From assembly GCF_030269685.1 (NCBI RefSeq), contig NZ_BSTT01000002.1, positions 434,001-498,000 on the forward strand: a stretch of 64,000 bases of DNA. Reading direction: 5' to 3'. Of the stretch, positions 58,199-64,000 are shown piece by piece. The translations under genes were made by a program, and so were the position numbers. Source of the DNA: Actinomycetospora sp. NBRC 106378 (GTDB lineage Bacteria; Actinomycetota; Actinomycetes; Mycobacteriales; Pseudonocardiaceae). Every line of letters begins with the position of its first letter. Within the stretch, counting starts at the first letter, position 1. Below the pieces are notes generated by a model. It worked only from the letters and a program-made list of their open reading frames with translations. It did not search any database and was not told where the DNA came from.

Positions 58199-58444
58199 AT
58201 GGTGGGTGGGACGCACGCCGTGTCGATGGGCGACCGCGGTCGGATCGTGGTTCCGGTCGAGTTGCGGGAGCGTCTCGGGCTCACGGCGGGCTCGCCGCTG
58301 CTCCTGGTGGAGACGGCGATGGGGATCGTCGTGACCACGCGCGAGCGGGCCCGCGACCTGGTGCGCCGGCAGTTGCAGGGCGACGATCTGGTCGACGAAC
58401 TGCTCGACGAGCGCCGCGCCTCGGCGGCGGAGGACGACCGGTGA
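58199..58444 (+). CDS. vapB: AbrB-type antitoxin
   Basis: The 81-residue protein has a SpoVT-AbrB DNA-binding domain (THAVSMGDRGRIVVPVELRE, RLGLTAGSPLLLVETAMGIV) and a helical C-terminus (DDLVDELLDERRASAAEDDR) that would wrap the toxin. TACCTT (58190-58195) ends 6 nt before an in-frame GTG at 58202, so the mRNA may be leaderless with GTG 58202 as start; ATG 58199 is one codon longer. It overlaps the toxin gene by GTGA. Confidence 0.85.
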   Translation: MVGGTHAVSMGDRGRIVVPVELRERLGLTAGSPLLLVETAMGIVVTTRERARDLVRRQLQGDDLVDELLDERRASAAEDDR

Positions 58445-58806
58445 ACCTCTTCGATTCCTCGGCGTTGCTGTGCTTCCTGCAGGGGGAGAGCGGCGCCGAC
58501 CTGGTCGAAGGGGCTTTGACCGACGGCGGGCGGTGCAGTGCCGCCAACTGGTCGGAGACCGCCCAGAAGGTGCGGTCTCGATCGGCCGACTGGTCCTTGG
58601 CGCGCGGGGTGCTCGACAGCTACGGGGTGATCGTGGAGCCGGTGACGGTCGACGACGCCGAACTCGCGGCTCGGTTCTGGCGTGCAGGGAGCGGGCTGTC
58701 CCTCGCCGATCGTCTCTGCCTCGCCACCGCGGAGCGCCTGAACGCGACGGTATGGACCGCCGACGCCGCGTGGGGTGACAGCGGACGAGTCCGTCAGGTG
58801 CGCTGA
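58441..58806 (+). CDS. vapC: PIN-domain toxin, VapC-like
   Basis: The 121-residue protein is a PIN-fold RNase. It has the first Asp in NLFDSSALLCFL, a Glu in NWSETAQKV, the SLADRLCLATAERL segment with the third acidic residue, and VWTADAAW with the fourth. All the expected acidic positions are present, so it should be active. It cuts RNA unless bound by the AbrB-type partner encoded just upstream. GTG 58441 overlaps the antitoxin stop codon. Confidence 0.88.
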   Translation: MNLFDSSALLCFLQGESGADLVEGALTDGGRCSAANWSETAQKVRSRSADWSLARGVLDSYGVIVEPVTVDDAELAARFWRAGSGLSLADRLCLATAERLNATVWTADAAWGDSGRVRQVR

Positions 58807-58889
58807 CGCCGCTCGAGACAACGACGCGCGCAAGCAGGCCGCGCTTCTCGCCGGGGTCCGACTGCAGCTACCGCATGGACAATGCAGGC

Positions 58890-59126
58890 ATGGCGACGTC
58901 GATCACCGTGCGGGACGTTCCGGACGAGGTGCGGGTCGAGTTGGCGTCCTGCGCCGCTCGTGCGGGACGTTCCCTGCAGGAGCACCTCAGGCGGGAGCTC
59001 ATTGAGATGGCGCGCCGCCCGAGCGGCGAGGCGCTGCTGGAGCGGGTGAGGACGCGGGTCGAGACCACGGGGACCCTGCTGGACGTGGAGACGATCCTGA
59101 ATCACCGCGACGCGGACCGGCGGTGA
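58890..59126 (+). CDS. Ribbon-helix-helix antitoxin (FitA-like)
   Basis: The 78-residue protein begins MATSITVRDVPDEVRVELAS with an N-terminal RHH domain (ARAGRSLQEHLRRELIEMA) and a C-terminal tail with ALLERVRTRV. It is of the FitA/VapB type. ATG 58890 gives the usual start of the family; ATG 58875 adds five residues. It overlaps a broken VapC gene, so it is now an antitoxin without an intact cognate toxin. Confidence 0.8.
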   Translation: MATSITVRDVPDEVRVELASCAARAGRSLQEHLRRELIEMARRPSGEALLERVRTRVETTGTLLDVETILNHRDADRR

Positions 59127-59529
59127 CGCTCGTCCTCGACGCGTCGGTCGTCGTCGCCGCACCGATCGACAACGGCGAGGTCGGTCGGTGGGCCCGGCCC
59201 GTCGTCGCGTCGGGACCTCATCGTTCCGCACCTGATGGCGTTCGAGGCCGCCGACATCCTGCGGCGCGTCGCACTTCGGGCGGGCGTCTCCGATGACGTG
59301 GTGCGACTGGCGCACGCGGACCTGCTGGACGCCGCGATCGAGTACGTGGGTCACGAGGTCGTGGCGACCCGCGCCTGGGAGCTGCATGGTTCGGTGACCC
59401 TGTACGAACCTGCCTGCGCTTGCCCTGGCCGAGGTCTCGGGCTGCTCGCTCCTCACGCTCGGTCTGCGTCTGGTCCGATCCTCGTCCGCGTCCAGGCGAG
59501 ATCGGGTCGAGGACGACGGGCGGGGTTGA
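59123..59529 (+). pseudogene. VapC PIN toxin with two frameshifts
   Basis: GTG 59123 opens VTLVLDASVVVAAPID, the PIN start with its Asp. After VVASG the frame must change to read DLIVPHLMAFEAADILRRVA and AGVSDDVVRLAHADLLDAA; after VTLYEP it must change again to read ALALAEVSGCSLLTLGLRLV, to a stop at 59529. The YD Asp expected after VTLY is lost. The toxin is inactive unless the indels are assembly errors. Confidence 0.7.
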
Positions 59530-59603
59530 CGCCGCCGGCGTGGGGCCGACGGTGCCCGCGCGATCGGCTGCGGCTCTCGCGCGGGATGCGCGGGCCACGG
59601 GGT

Positions 59604-59837
59604 GCGTCGGAGGGTTGGGGGCCGCCGTCCGACAACGGCCATGCGGTTCGTCTCCTGGGACGTCACGGCGTCCTCGAGCAGCCCCTCGCGGACCGTCTCG
59701 GAGCGGCGGCCGGCCGCAACGTGCTGGTCCACGAGTACGTCGACGTGGACGACGGGATCGTGGTCGAGCGACTGGGTGACCTCACCGATCTCCACGAGTT
59801 CCTGCGGGCGGCCGCGGGGTGGCTGGCGCGGTCCTGA
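59604..59837 (+). pseudogene. hepT: HepT-like HEPN toxin, 5' truncated
   Basis: The frame ending at 59837 reads HAVRLLGRHGVLEQPLADRL, then GRNVLVHEYVDVDDGIVVERL and LTDLHEFLRAAAGWL. This is the C-terminal half of a HepT protein, including the HEPN motif R-N-x4-H (RNVLVH). The N-terminal helices are absent and no MntA nucleotidyltransferase partner is nearby. It lies directly after the broken VapC gene. Confidence 0.55.
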
Positions 59838-59879
59838 CCGCGCGGACGAGCAGACCCCACCCGCCGTCGGGAAGCACGA

Positions 59880-60626
59880 TCAGGCGAACGCGCTCGACCA
59901 GGTCGGTGGCCCGCCGCGGGTGAGTCGGCGGACCAGGACCCACACCGTGGCGAGCACCGCGACGAGAACGGGCGTCACGATCCACTCGGGTCCGCCGGGG
60001 AGGATCCAGACCAGGCCCCACACCAGCGCTGCCGCGAAGGGCGCCGGGGCCCGCACGCGCTCGACGACCCAGGTGCCGGAGATCGCGAGCGCGAACACCG
60101 CCGCCCACGCGAGGAGCACCGACGCCTCGCCGCCGCCCGGCCCCAGGCCCGCTCCGAGCAGCTCCCCGGCGGCCGGAGTCAGGGCGGCGGTCCACCCGAG
60201 GGCCAGGGACACCGGGCCGTGCAACGTGAGGCGCAGGCGGAGGGTGCGCGCAGGTTCGAGGCGGACCAGTCGGGCCGCTGCGACGGCGAGGGCGACGACG
60301 CCGACGACGATCGCGGCACCGGCGACGAGCGGCTGCGCCCCGAGCAGGACGAGGGCGATCTGAGCGAGGAGCGCGAGGGTCAGCGGGAGACGGACCGCGC
60401 GCCGCCGAGGCCAGGCGAGCTGCTCGGCCCGCAGCGACTCGACCGCGAGCACGAGGAGGCCGACCAGGACGAGCAGGCCGATGGTGGTGGCGGCCGCCGC
60501 GGGATGGACGACATCGGCGACCGGGACCGGCTGCCCGTGCAGGGCGAAGGTAGCGAGCGCGACGACGGCGAGGCCGAGCAGCAGCCACGCCCCGACGCGG
60601 TCACGGAGCTCCGGCATCGGGTGCAT
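59880..60626 (-). CDS. Polytopic membrane protein
   Basis: The 248-residue protein has about seven membrane helices (for example AWLLLGLAVVALATFAL, TTIGLLVLVGLLVLAVESL, FAAALVWGLVWILPG) and a short charged N-terminus. Several close starts are possible (60647, 60635, 60626, 60617); I use 60626. No conserved catalytic motif is visible. It is on the same strand as the two IclR regulators, 60 nt downstream of the second, and may be controlled by them. Family unknown. Confidence 0.55.
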   Translation of the reverse strand: MHPMPELRDRVGAWLLLGLAVVALATFALHGQPVPVADVVHPAAAATTIGLLVLVGLLVLAVESLRAEQLAWPRRRAVRLPLTLALLAQIALVLLGAQPLVAGAAIVVGVVALAVAAARLVRLEPARTLRLRLTLHGPVSLALGWTAALTPAAGELLGAGLGPGGGEASVLLAWAAVFALAISGTWVVERVRAPAPFAAALVWGLVWILPGGPEWIVTPVLVAVLATVWVLVRRLTRGGPPTWSSAFA

Positions 60627-60685
60627 CTCGGACACGGGGCGCAGCATGCCGTGCCCGGTCTGTGCCGGCGCCCACGACGGCGAGG

Positions 60686-61486
60686 TCAGCCCCCGGTGGC
60701 CGCCGGGATCGCCTCGACCACCGCGGCCACGGCCGTGCGCAGCGCCGCGACGTGTTCCCGCTCGAGCGCGGTGCTCCAGCGCGCCTCGGGGGTCGCGACG
60801 CTGAGTCCGCCGAGGAGACCGCGGTCCGGGTGCACGATCGCCACCCCGACCGAGCAGACGCCGGGCTCCACCTCTCCCCGGTTGCGGGCGTAGCCCCGGG
60901 AGCGGACCCGCCGGAGCTCCGCGAGGAGCGCGTCGACGTCGGTCAGGGTGCGCGGGGTCCGGGCCGGGAGGACGCCGCCGGGGTAGGCCGCGCGGACGGC
61001 GTCGTCGTCGCGGGTCGCGAGCATGGCCTTGCCGACGCTGGTGGCGTGGGCGTCGCGGGTCTGGCCGACCCGGCTCGCCACCCGCAGCGTCGACGCGCTC
61101 TCGATCACGTCGACGTAGCGGACGTCGGTGCGGACGAGTTCCCCGAGGTGCACGGTCTCCGCGGTCTCCGCGGCGAGCGACACGAGCACCGGGCGGACGA
61201 CGCCCGCGAGGTCGAGATCGGCGCCGGCGGCCCGGCCCAGGTCGGCGAACGCGGGTCCCGGCCGGTAGCGCCGCGAGACCGGGTCCTGCACCGCGAACCC
61301 GCGGTAGACGAACATCGCGAGCAGTCGGTGGGCCGTCGACTGCCCGACGCCGAGGTGCTCGCGGACCTCGGCGAGGGAGACCTCGCGCCGGTCGGCGAGC
61401 AGGCGCAGGAGCAGCAGCGTCCGGTCCACGGACTCCAGCGGGTAGCGGGGCGCGACCTGGTCCTCGGCCCCCGGCTGCACGGCCAC
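60686..61486 (-). CDS. IclR-family transcriptional regulator
   Basis: The 266-residue protein has the N-terminal winged helix (LESVDRTLLLLRLLADRREV, LAEVREHLGVGQSTAHRLLAMF) and the C-terminal effector domain (AETAETVHLGELVRTDVRYVD, DAHATSVGKAMLA, GYARNRGEVEPGVCSVGVAI) typical of IclR. It lies 3 nt after the other IclR gene and surely shares its mRNA. The tandem pair is divergent from the MFS transporter, a likely target. The start is GTG 61486. Confidence 0.9.
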   Translation of the reverse strand: MAVQPGAEDQVAPRYPLESVDRTLLLLRLLADRREVSLAEVREHLGVGQSTAHRLLAMFVYRGFAVQDPVSRRYRPGPAFADLGRAAGADLDLAGVVRPVLVSLAAETAETVHLGELVRTDVRYVDVIESASTLRVASRVGQTRDAHATSVGKAMLATRDDDAVRAAYPGGVLPARTPRTLTDVDALLAELRRVRSRGYARNRGEVEPGVCSVGVAIVHPDRGLLGGLSVATPEARWSTALEREHVAALRTAVAAVVEAIPAATGG

Positions 61487-61489
61487 AAC

Positions 61490-62254
61490 CTAACCGAGCT
61501 GCTCGACGCGGGTGCGGTCCTCGCCGATGCGCGCGGCGGTCACGGTCAGCTGGCGCACCCACTCGGTGAGCTGGTGCCGGTCGTAGCGCACGGTGGGCAT
61601 CGCCAGCGAGATCGCCAGGGCGGGGGAGCCGGGGGGACCCTCCACCCGGCGGCCGATGGCGGTCACGCCCGTCTCGGTCCGCTGGTCGTTGAGCGCGAAC
61701 CCCTGCCGCCGGACCCGCGCGAGGTCGCGCAGCAGGGCCTCGACGTCGACGTCGACGTCGACGTCGACGTCGGTGTCGGCGTAGAGCGCGCGGACCTCCT
61801 CGGGGTCCCGGGCGGCCAGGGCCGCGCGGCCGCCCGACACGAGGTGGGCGGGCAGTGCGCGCCCCTCCCGGTCCCCGACGCGCAGCGTGTGGCCGCACTC
61901 CACGGTCGCCGCGAAGCGGGCCTCGTCCGCGACGACCACCATGAGGTTGCTGGTCTCCCCGGTGCGGGCGGTGAGCGCCTCGAGATGCGGGAGCGCGATG
62001 CCCCGCAGGACGGCGGCCGGTTCCGACGGCGCCGAGCGCCGCAGCACCGGCCCGGCCACGTACCGGCGGTCGGGCTGCTGCTCGGCGAAGTCCCGGTAGA
62101 CGAGCATCGCGAGCAGCCGGTGCGCGGTGGACCGGGCGACGTCGAGCCGCTGCGCCGCGTCGGTCACGCGCAGCGCCCCCTCCTGCTGCAACAGGAGCGC
62201 GAGGCGGAGCGCATGGTCCACCGACTCGATCCCGTAGCCCGGCTTGTTCTTCAC
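61490..62254 (-). CDS. IclR-family transcriptional regulator with an Asp-Val microsatellite
   Basis: The 254-residue protein has the IclR winged helix (IESVDHALRLALLLQQEGAL, DAAQRLDVARSTAHRLLAML) and effector domain (GETSNLMVVVADEARFAATV, RALPAHLVSGGRAALAA, GFALNDQRTETGVTAIGR). In the effector domain a run of Asp-Val dipeptides (about residues 162-171) is encoded by a perfect 6-bp microsatellite. The transcript is probably leaderless: TACAGT ends 6 nt before GTG 62254. It is divergent from the MFS gene 79 bases away, the classic arrangement for a regulator and its target. Confidence 0.9.
   Translation of the reverse strand: MKNKPGYGIESVDHALRLALLLQQEGALRVTDAAQRLDVARSTAHRLLAMLVYRDFAEQQPDRRYVAGPVLRRSAPSEPAAVLRGIALPHLEALTARTGETSNLMVVVADEARFAATVECGHTLRVGDREGRALPAHLVSGGRAALAARDPEEVRALYADTDVDVDVDVDVEALLRDLARVRRQGFALNDQRTETGVTAIGRRVEGPPGSPALAISLAMPTVRYDRHQLTEWVRQLTVTAARIGEDRTRVEQLG
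61741..61770 (+). repeat. Hexanucleotide microsatellite CGACGT x5 inside the IclR gene
   Basis: Five perfect CGACGT units encode the (Asp-Val) run of the IclR protein. The unit length is a multiple of three, so slippage changes the number of dipeptides without shifting the frame. Confidence 0.85.
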
Positions 62255-62260
62255 ATCAGA

Positions 62261-62266
62261 ACTGTA
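62261..62266 (-). promoter_or_regulatory. Leaderless -10 of the IclR tandem
   Basis: TACAGT on the minus strand fits the TANNNT consensus and ends 6 nt before GTG 62254. It lies in the 78-bp divergent region shared with the MFS gene. Confidence 0.5.
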
Positions 62267-62332
62267 TCGGGCGTCGAGCGGAACGCTCGTACCGTTCGTC
62301 CTGGCTTTCCCCGACGATGCAGGAGACCCGCG

Positions 62333-63628
62333 ATGACGACGCGTACGGCGCCCCCCTCCACCTCCCGGCCCGCGGCGGGCCGCACGCGTTCGGCCGTCCT
62401 CGGCACGCTCGGCAACGTCATGGAGTGGTACGACTTCACCGTCTACGGCTTCCTCGCCGCCTCGATCGGTGCCGCGTTCTTCCCGGGCACCGACCCGGTC
62501 GCCGCGCTGCTGGCCTCGTTCGCCGTGTTCGCGGTCGGCTTCGTCGCGCGCCCGATCGGCGCGCTCGTCCTCGGCCCGGTCTCCGACCGCCGCGGGCGCC
62601 GGTTCGTGATGCTGCTGTCGATGCTGCTCATGGCCGCGGGCTCGCTCGTCATCGGACTCAGCCCCACCTACGCGAGCATCGGCGCCGTCGCGCCCGCCCT
62701 GATCGTCCTCGGGCGGCTCATGCAGGGGTTCTCCGCGGGCGGCGAGTTCGGCAGCGCCGCGGTCTTCCTCACCGAGTGGGCCAGCCGGGGCCGGCGCGGG
62801 CTCTACGGCAGCTTCCACCAGGTCGGCACCTACGGTGGCCTGCTGCTCGGCATCCTCGTGGTGTCGCTGCTGACCTCCGTCGTCGGGCCGGACGCGGTGC
62901 GGGAGTGGGCGTGGCGGATCCCGTTCCTGCTCGGGGCGCTGCTCGCGCTCGTCGTGCTGGTGCTGCGGCGCACCGTCGGGGAGACCCCGGAGTTCGAGGA
63001 CCTGGAGCGGGCCCGCGCGACCGGTGCGGAGACGCGGACGGAGTCCTCGGTCCCGGTCGGTCGGGCCTTCGTCCTGGCCCTGGGGGTCGTGGCGCTGTGG
63101 GCCGTCACGTCGTTCGTGACGATCAACTACATGCCGACCTTCGCCGCCACGTTCGCGAAGGTCCCGGCGACCTCGGCCCTGTGGGCGACCGCGATCGGCT
63201 GCGTCCTCGCGGTGGCCCTCATCCCGGTCTTCGGGCACCTGTCCGACCGGGTCGGGCGCCGTCCGCTCATCGTCGGCTCGGCCGTCGCCTTCGTCGTGCT
63301 CCCGGTGCCGCTGTTCGCGCTCCTGGTCGCGCTGCCCTCGTTCGGCACGCTGGTCCTGGTCCAGGTCGTCTTCGCGGTCCCGACGAGCATGATCGCGGGT
63401 GCCGGCACCGCCACCATCAGCGAACTGTTCGGCACGCAGCGCCGGGGAGCGCTGGTCTCGATCGCGTCGGCGATCTCGGTCGCGGTGTTCGGCGGCGCCG
63501 GCGGGTACGTCGCGACGCTGCTGGTGAGCACCACCGGGCTCGCGATCTCGCCGTCGTTCTACATCGTCGCCGTCGCGCTGATCACCCTGGTCGCCGGTCT
63601 CGCGCTGCCGCGCACGGCGGGCCGGTGA
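62333..63628 (+). CDS. MFS transporter, metabolite:H+ symporter (MHS) type
   Basis: The 431-residue protein has 12 membrane helices and the MHS signatures: GTLGNVMEWYDFTVYGFLA in helix 1, SDRRGRRFVMLLSMLLMAAG after helix 2, GRLMQGFSAGGEFGSAAVFL in helix 4, WAWRIPFLLGALLALVVL and RRTVGETPEF at the domain linker, and HLSDRVGRRPLIVGS in the second half. Relatives take up shikimate, proline/betaine or dicarboxylates. Two IclR regulators, which often control aromatic or organic acid catabolism, are divergent from it. ATG 62333 has AGGAGA upstream. It overlaps the next gene by GTGA. Confidence 0.92.
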   Translation: MTTRTAPPSTSRPAAGRTRSAVLGTLGNVMEWYDFTVYGFLAASIGAAFFPGTDPVAALLASFAVFAVGFVARPIGALVLGPVSDRRGRRFVMLLSMLLMAAGSLVIGLSPTYASIGAVAPALIVLGRLMQGFSAGGEFGSAAVFLTEWASRGRRGLYGSFHQVGTYGGLLLGILVVSLLTSVVGPDAVREWAWRIPFLLGALLALVVLVLRRTVGETPEFEDLERARATGAETRTESSVPVGRAFVLALGVVALWAVTSFVTINYMPTFAATFAKVPATSALWATAIGCVLAVALIPVFGHLSDRVGRRPLIVGSAVAFVVLPVPLFALLVALPSFGTLVLVQVVFAVPTSMIAGAGTATISELFGTQRRGALVSIASAISVAVFGGAGGYVATLLVSTTGLAISPSFYIVAVALITLVAGLALPRTAGR

Positions 63629-64000
63629 GGACGTCCTCCGTCCTGGTCACGGGCGGCACCGGATCCCTCGGTGCCGCCCTGTGCCGTCGGTTCCGGGCGG
63701 ACGGCCACGTGGTGGTCGCGGCCGACCGGTCCGGCGCGGCCACCGTGCCGGACGTGGTGCACCACCACCCGCTCGACGTCACCGACCCGGCGAGCGTCGA
63801 GGCCTGCCTCGACGCGGCCGAGCGGCTCGCCCCGCTCTCGACGGTGGTCCTGGCGCACGGGGTGCTCCTGCCCGCGCCGGGGCGCGAGGCGGCCGGGGAA
63901 CGGATGGCCCGCACGCTCGAGGTGAACCTGGCCGGCGCGGCGCGGGTCGCCGCGCTGGCCGCCGACCGGATGCCCTCGGGGAGCATCGTGTTCCTGAGCA
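63625..64000 (+). CDS. Short-chain dehydrogenase/reductase, N-terminal part
   Basis: The gene runs off the right edge; 125 codons are visible. It has the SDR nucleotide-binding motif VLVTGGTGSLGAAL, an Asp after the second strand (VVAADRSG) suggesting NAD preference, LDVTDPASV, and VVLAHG in place of NNAG. EVNLAGAARVAAL matches helix 4/5. GTG 63625 overlaps the transporter stop, so enzyme and transporter act in one pathway, probably oxidation of the imported compound. Confidence 0.85.
   Translation, partial: MRTSSVLVTGGTGSLGAALCRRFRADGHVVVAADRSGAATVPDVVHHHPLDVTDPASVEACLDAAERLAPLSTVVLAHGVLLPAPGREAAGERMARTLEVNLAGAARVAALAADRMPSGSIVFLS

Noticed and set aside
59880-60626. TspO-like sensor identity for the membrane protein
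   Set aside because: One late segment (ALVWGLVWILPG) is vaguely similar, but helix number and the rest of the pattern do not fit.
60662-62332. A very long open frame on the plus strand joined to the MFS gene
   Set aside because: The upstream 557 codons are Arg/Gly/Val-rich shadow of the two IclR genes on the other strand. The transporter starts at ATG 62333 with a good ribosome site.
1-64000. CRISPR array, rRNA, tRNA or insertion sequences
   Set aside because: No regular spacer-repeat pattern, no tRNA-like cloverleaf and no transposase motif was noticed. The short tandem repeats at 17.3, 20.1, 58.1 and 61.7 kb have no spacers.

Overview
This 64 kb window comes from a high-GC actinobacterium. 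Most genes are about 70% GC, GTG starts are frequent, and the gene families are typical of filamentous or rare actinomycetes: eukaryotic-like Ser/Thr kinases, an FHA-ABC exporter, LCP, DUF2690, SH3-like sensors, NPCBM, IclR and VapBC. A Pseudonocardiales-type host is my inference; no rRNA or tRNA is present to confirm it. I see no CRISPR array, insertion sequence or integrase.

Layout. 0-1.8 kb: end of a secreted-protein gene and an O-antigen-ligase-like membrane protein. 1.9-3.2 kb: an EVE-like/HNH nuclease, probably modification-dependent defence. 3.2-13.3 kb: a first envelope-signalling block of zinc-ribbon or HTH membrane proteins, a Ser/Thr kinase with a lectin-like sensor, two paralogous 49-residue Cys-rich mini-proteins, YbjN-like proteins and one frameshifted gene. 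13.4-15.4 kb: a DUF262-DUF1524 nuclease fused to an alkyltransferase-like domain. 15.6-20 kb: secreted GH16 and CHAP enzymes, which share a conserved upstream control module, around an HTH-TM-jelly-roll protein. 20.3-21.9 kb: a frameshifted histidine kinase and its NarL/LuxR regulator.

22.3-32.5 kb: a complete Wzx/Wzy-type polysaccharide locus (priming sugar transferase, Wzz/BY-kinase, flippase, three glycosyltransferases, polymerase, UDP-glucose dehydrogenase). Its middle, about 23.8-31.2 kb, is visibly AT-richer than its surroundings, which suggests transfer. 32.5-33.3 kb is gene-poor. 33.3-37.1 kb: a DUF1501/DUF1800 pair divergent from an LCP attachment enzyme. 37.2-39.2 kb: a PD-(D/E)XK-like gene split by a frameshift, and a DUF6308 protein. 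39.5-42.0 kb: a second GH16 and a lectin-CAP protein.

42.9-57.9 kb: a second signalling block with the same domain families as the first. It holds a DUF2690 protein, an FHA-FHA-ABC exporter, an SH3-like membrane protein, a DUF4333 kinase and a 1474-residue Hsp70 fusion. 58.2-59.8 kb: one intact AbrB/PIN toxin-antitoxin pair, then broken VapC and HepT remnants. 59.9-64 kb: a membrane protein, two tandem IclR regulators, an MFS transporter and the start of a short-chain dehydrogenase.

Regulation is the most novel layer. Four promoters (5.9, 7.95, 10.6 and 47.5 kb) carry the same 22-bp palindrome; in three it lies exactly 19 bp from a CTAACG/CTAGCG element that looks like a -10, which links the two signalling blocks. 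A 34-nt element recurs in two leaders (4.9 and 10.5 kb). A module of three 10-bp palindromic units plus a hairpin recurs with nearly identical spacing upstream of the GH16 and CHAP genes. At least five genes are interrupted by frameshifts, so indel errors in the assembly should be considered.
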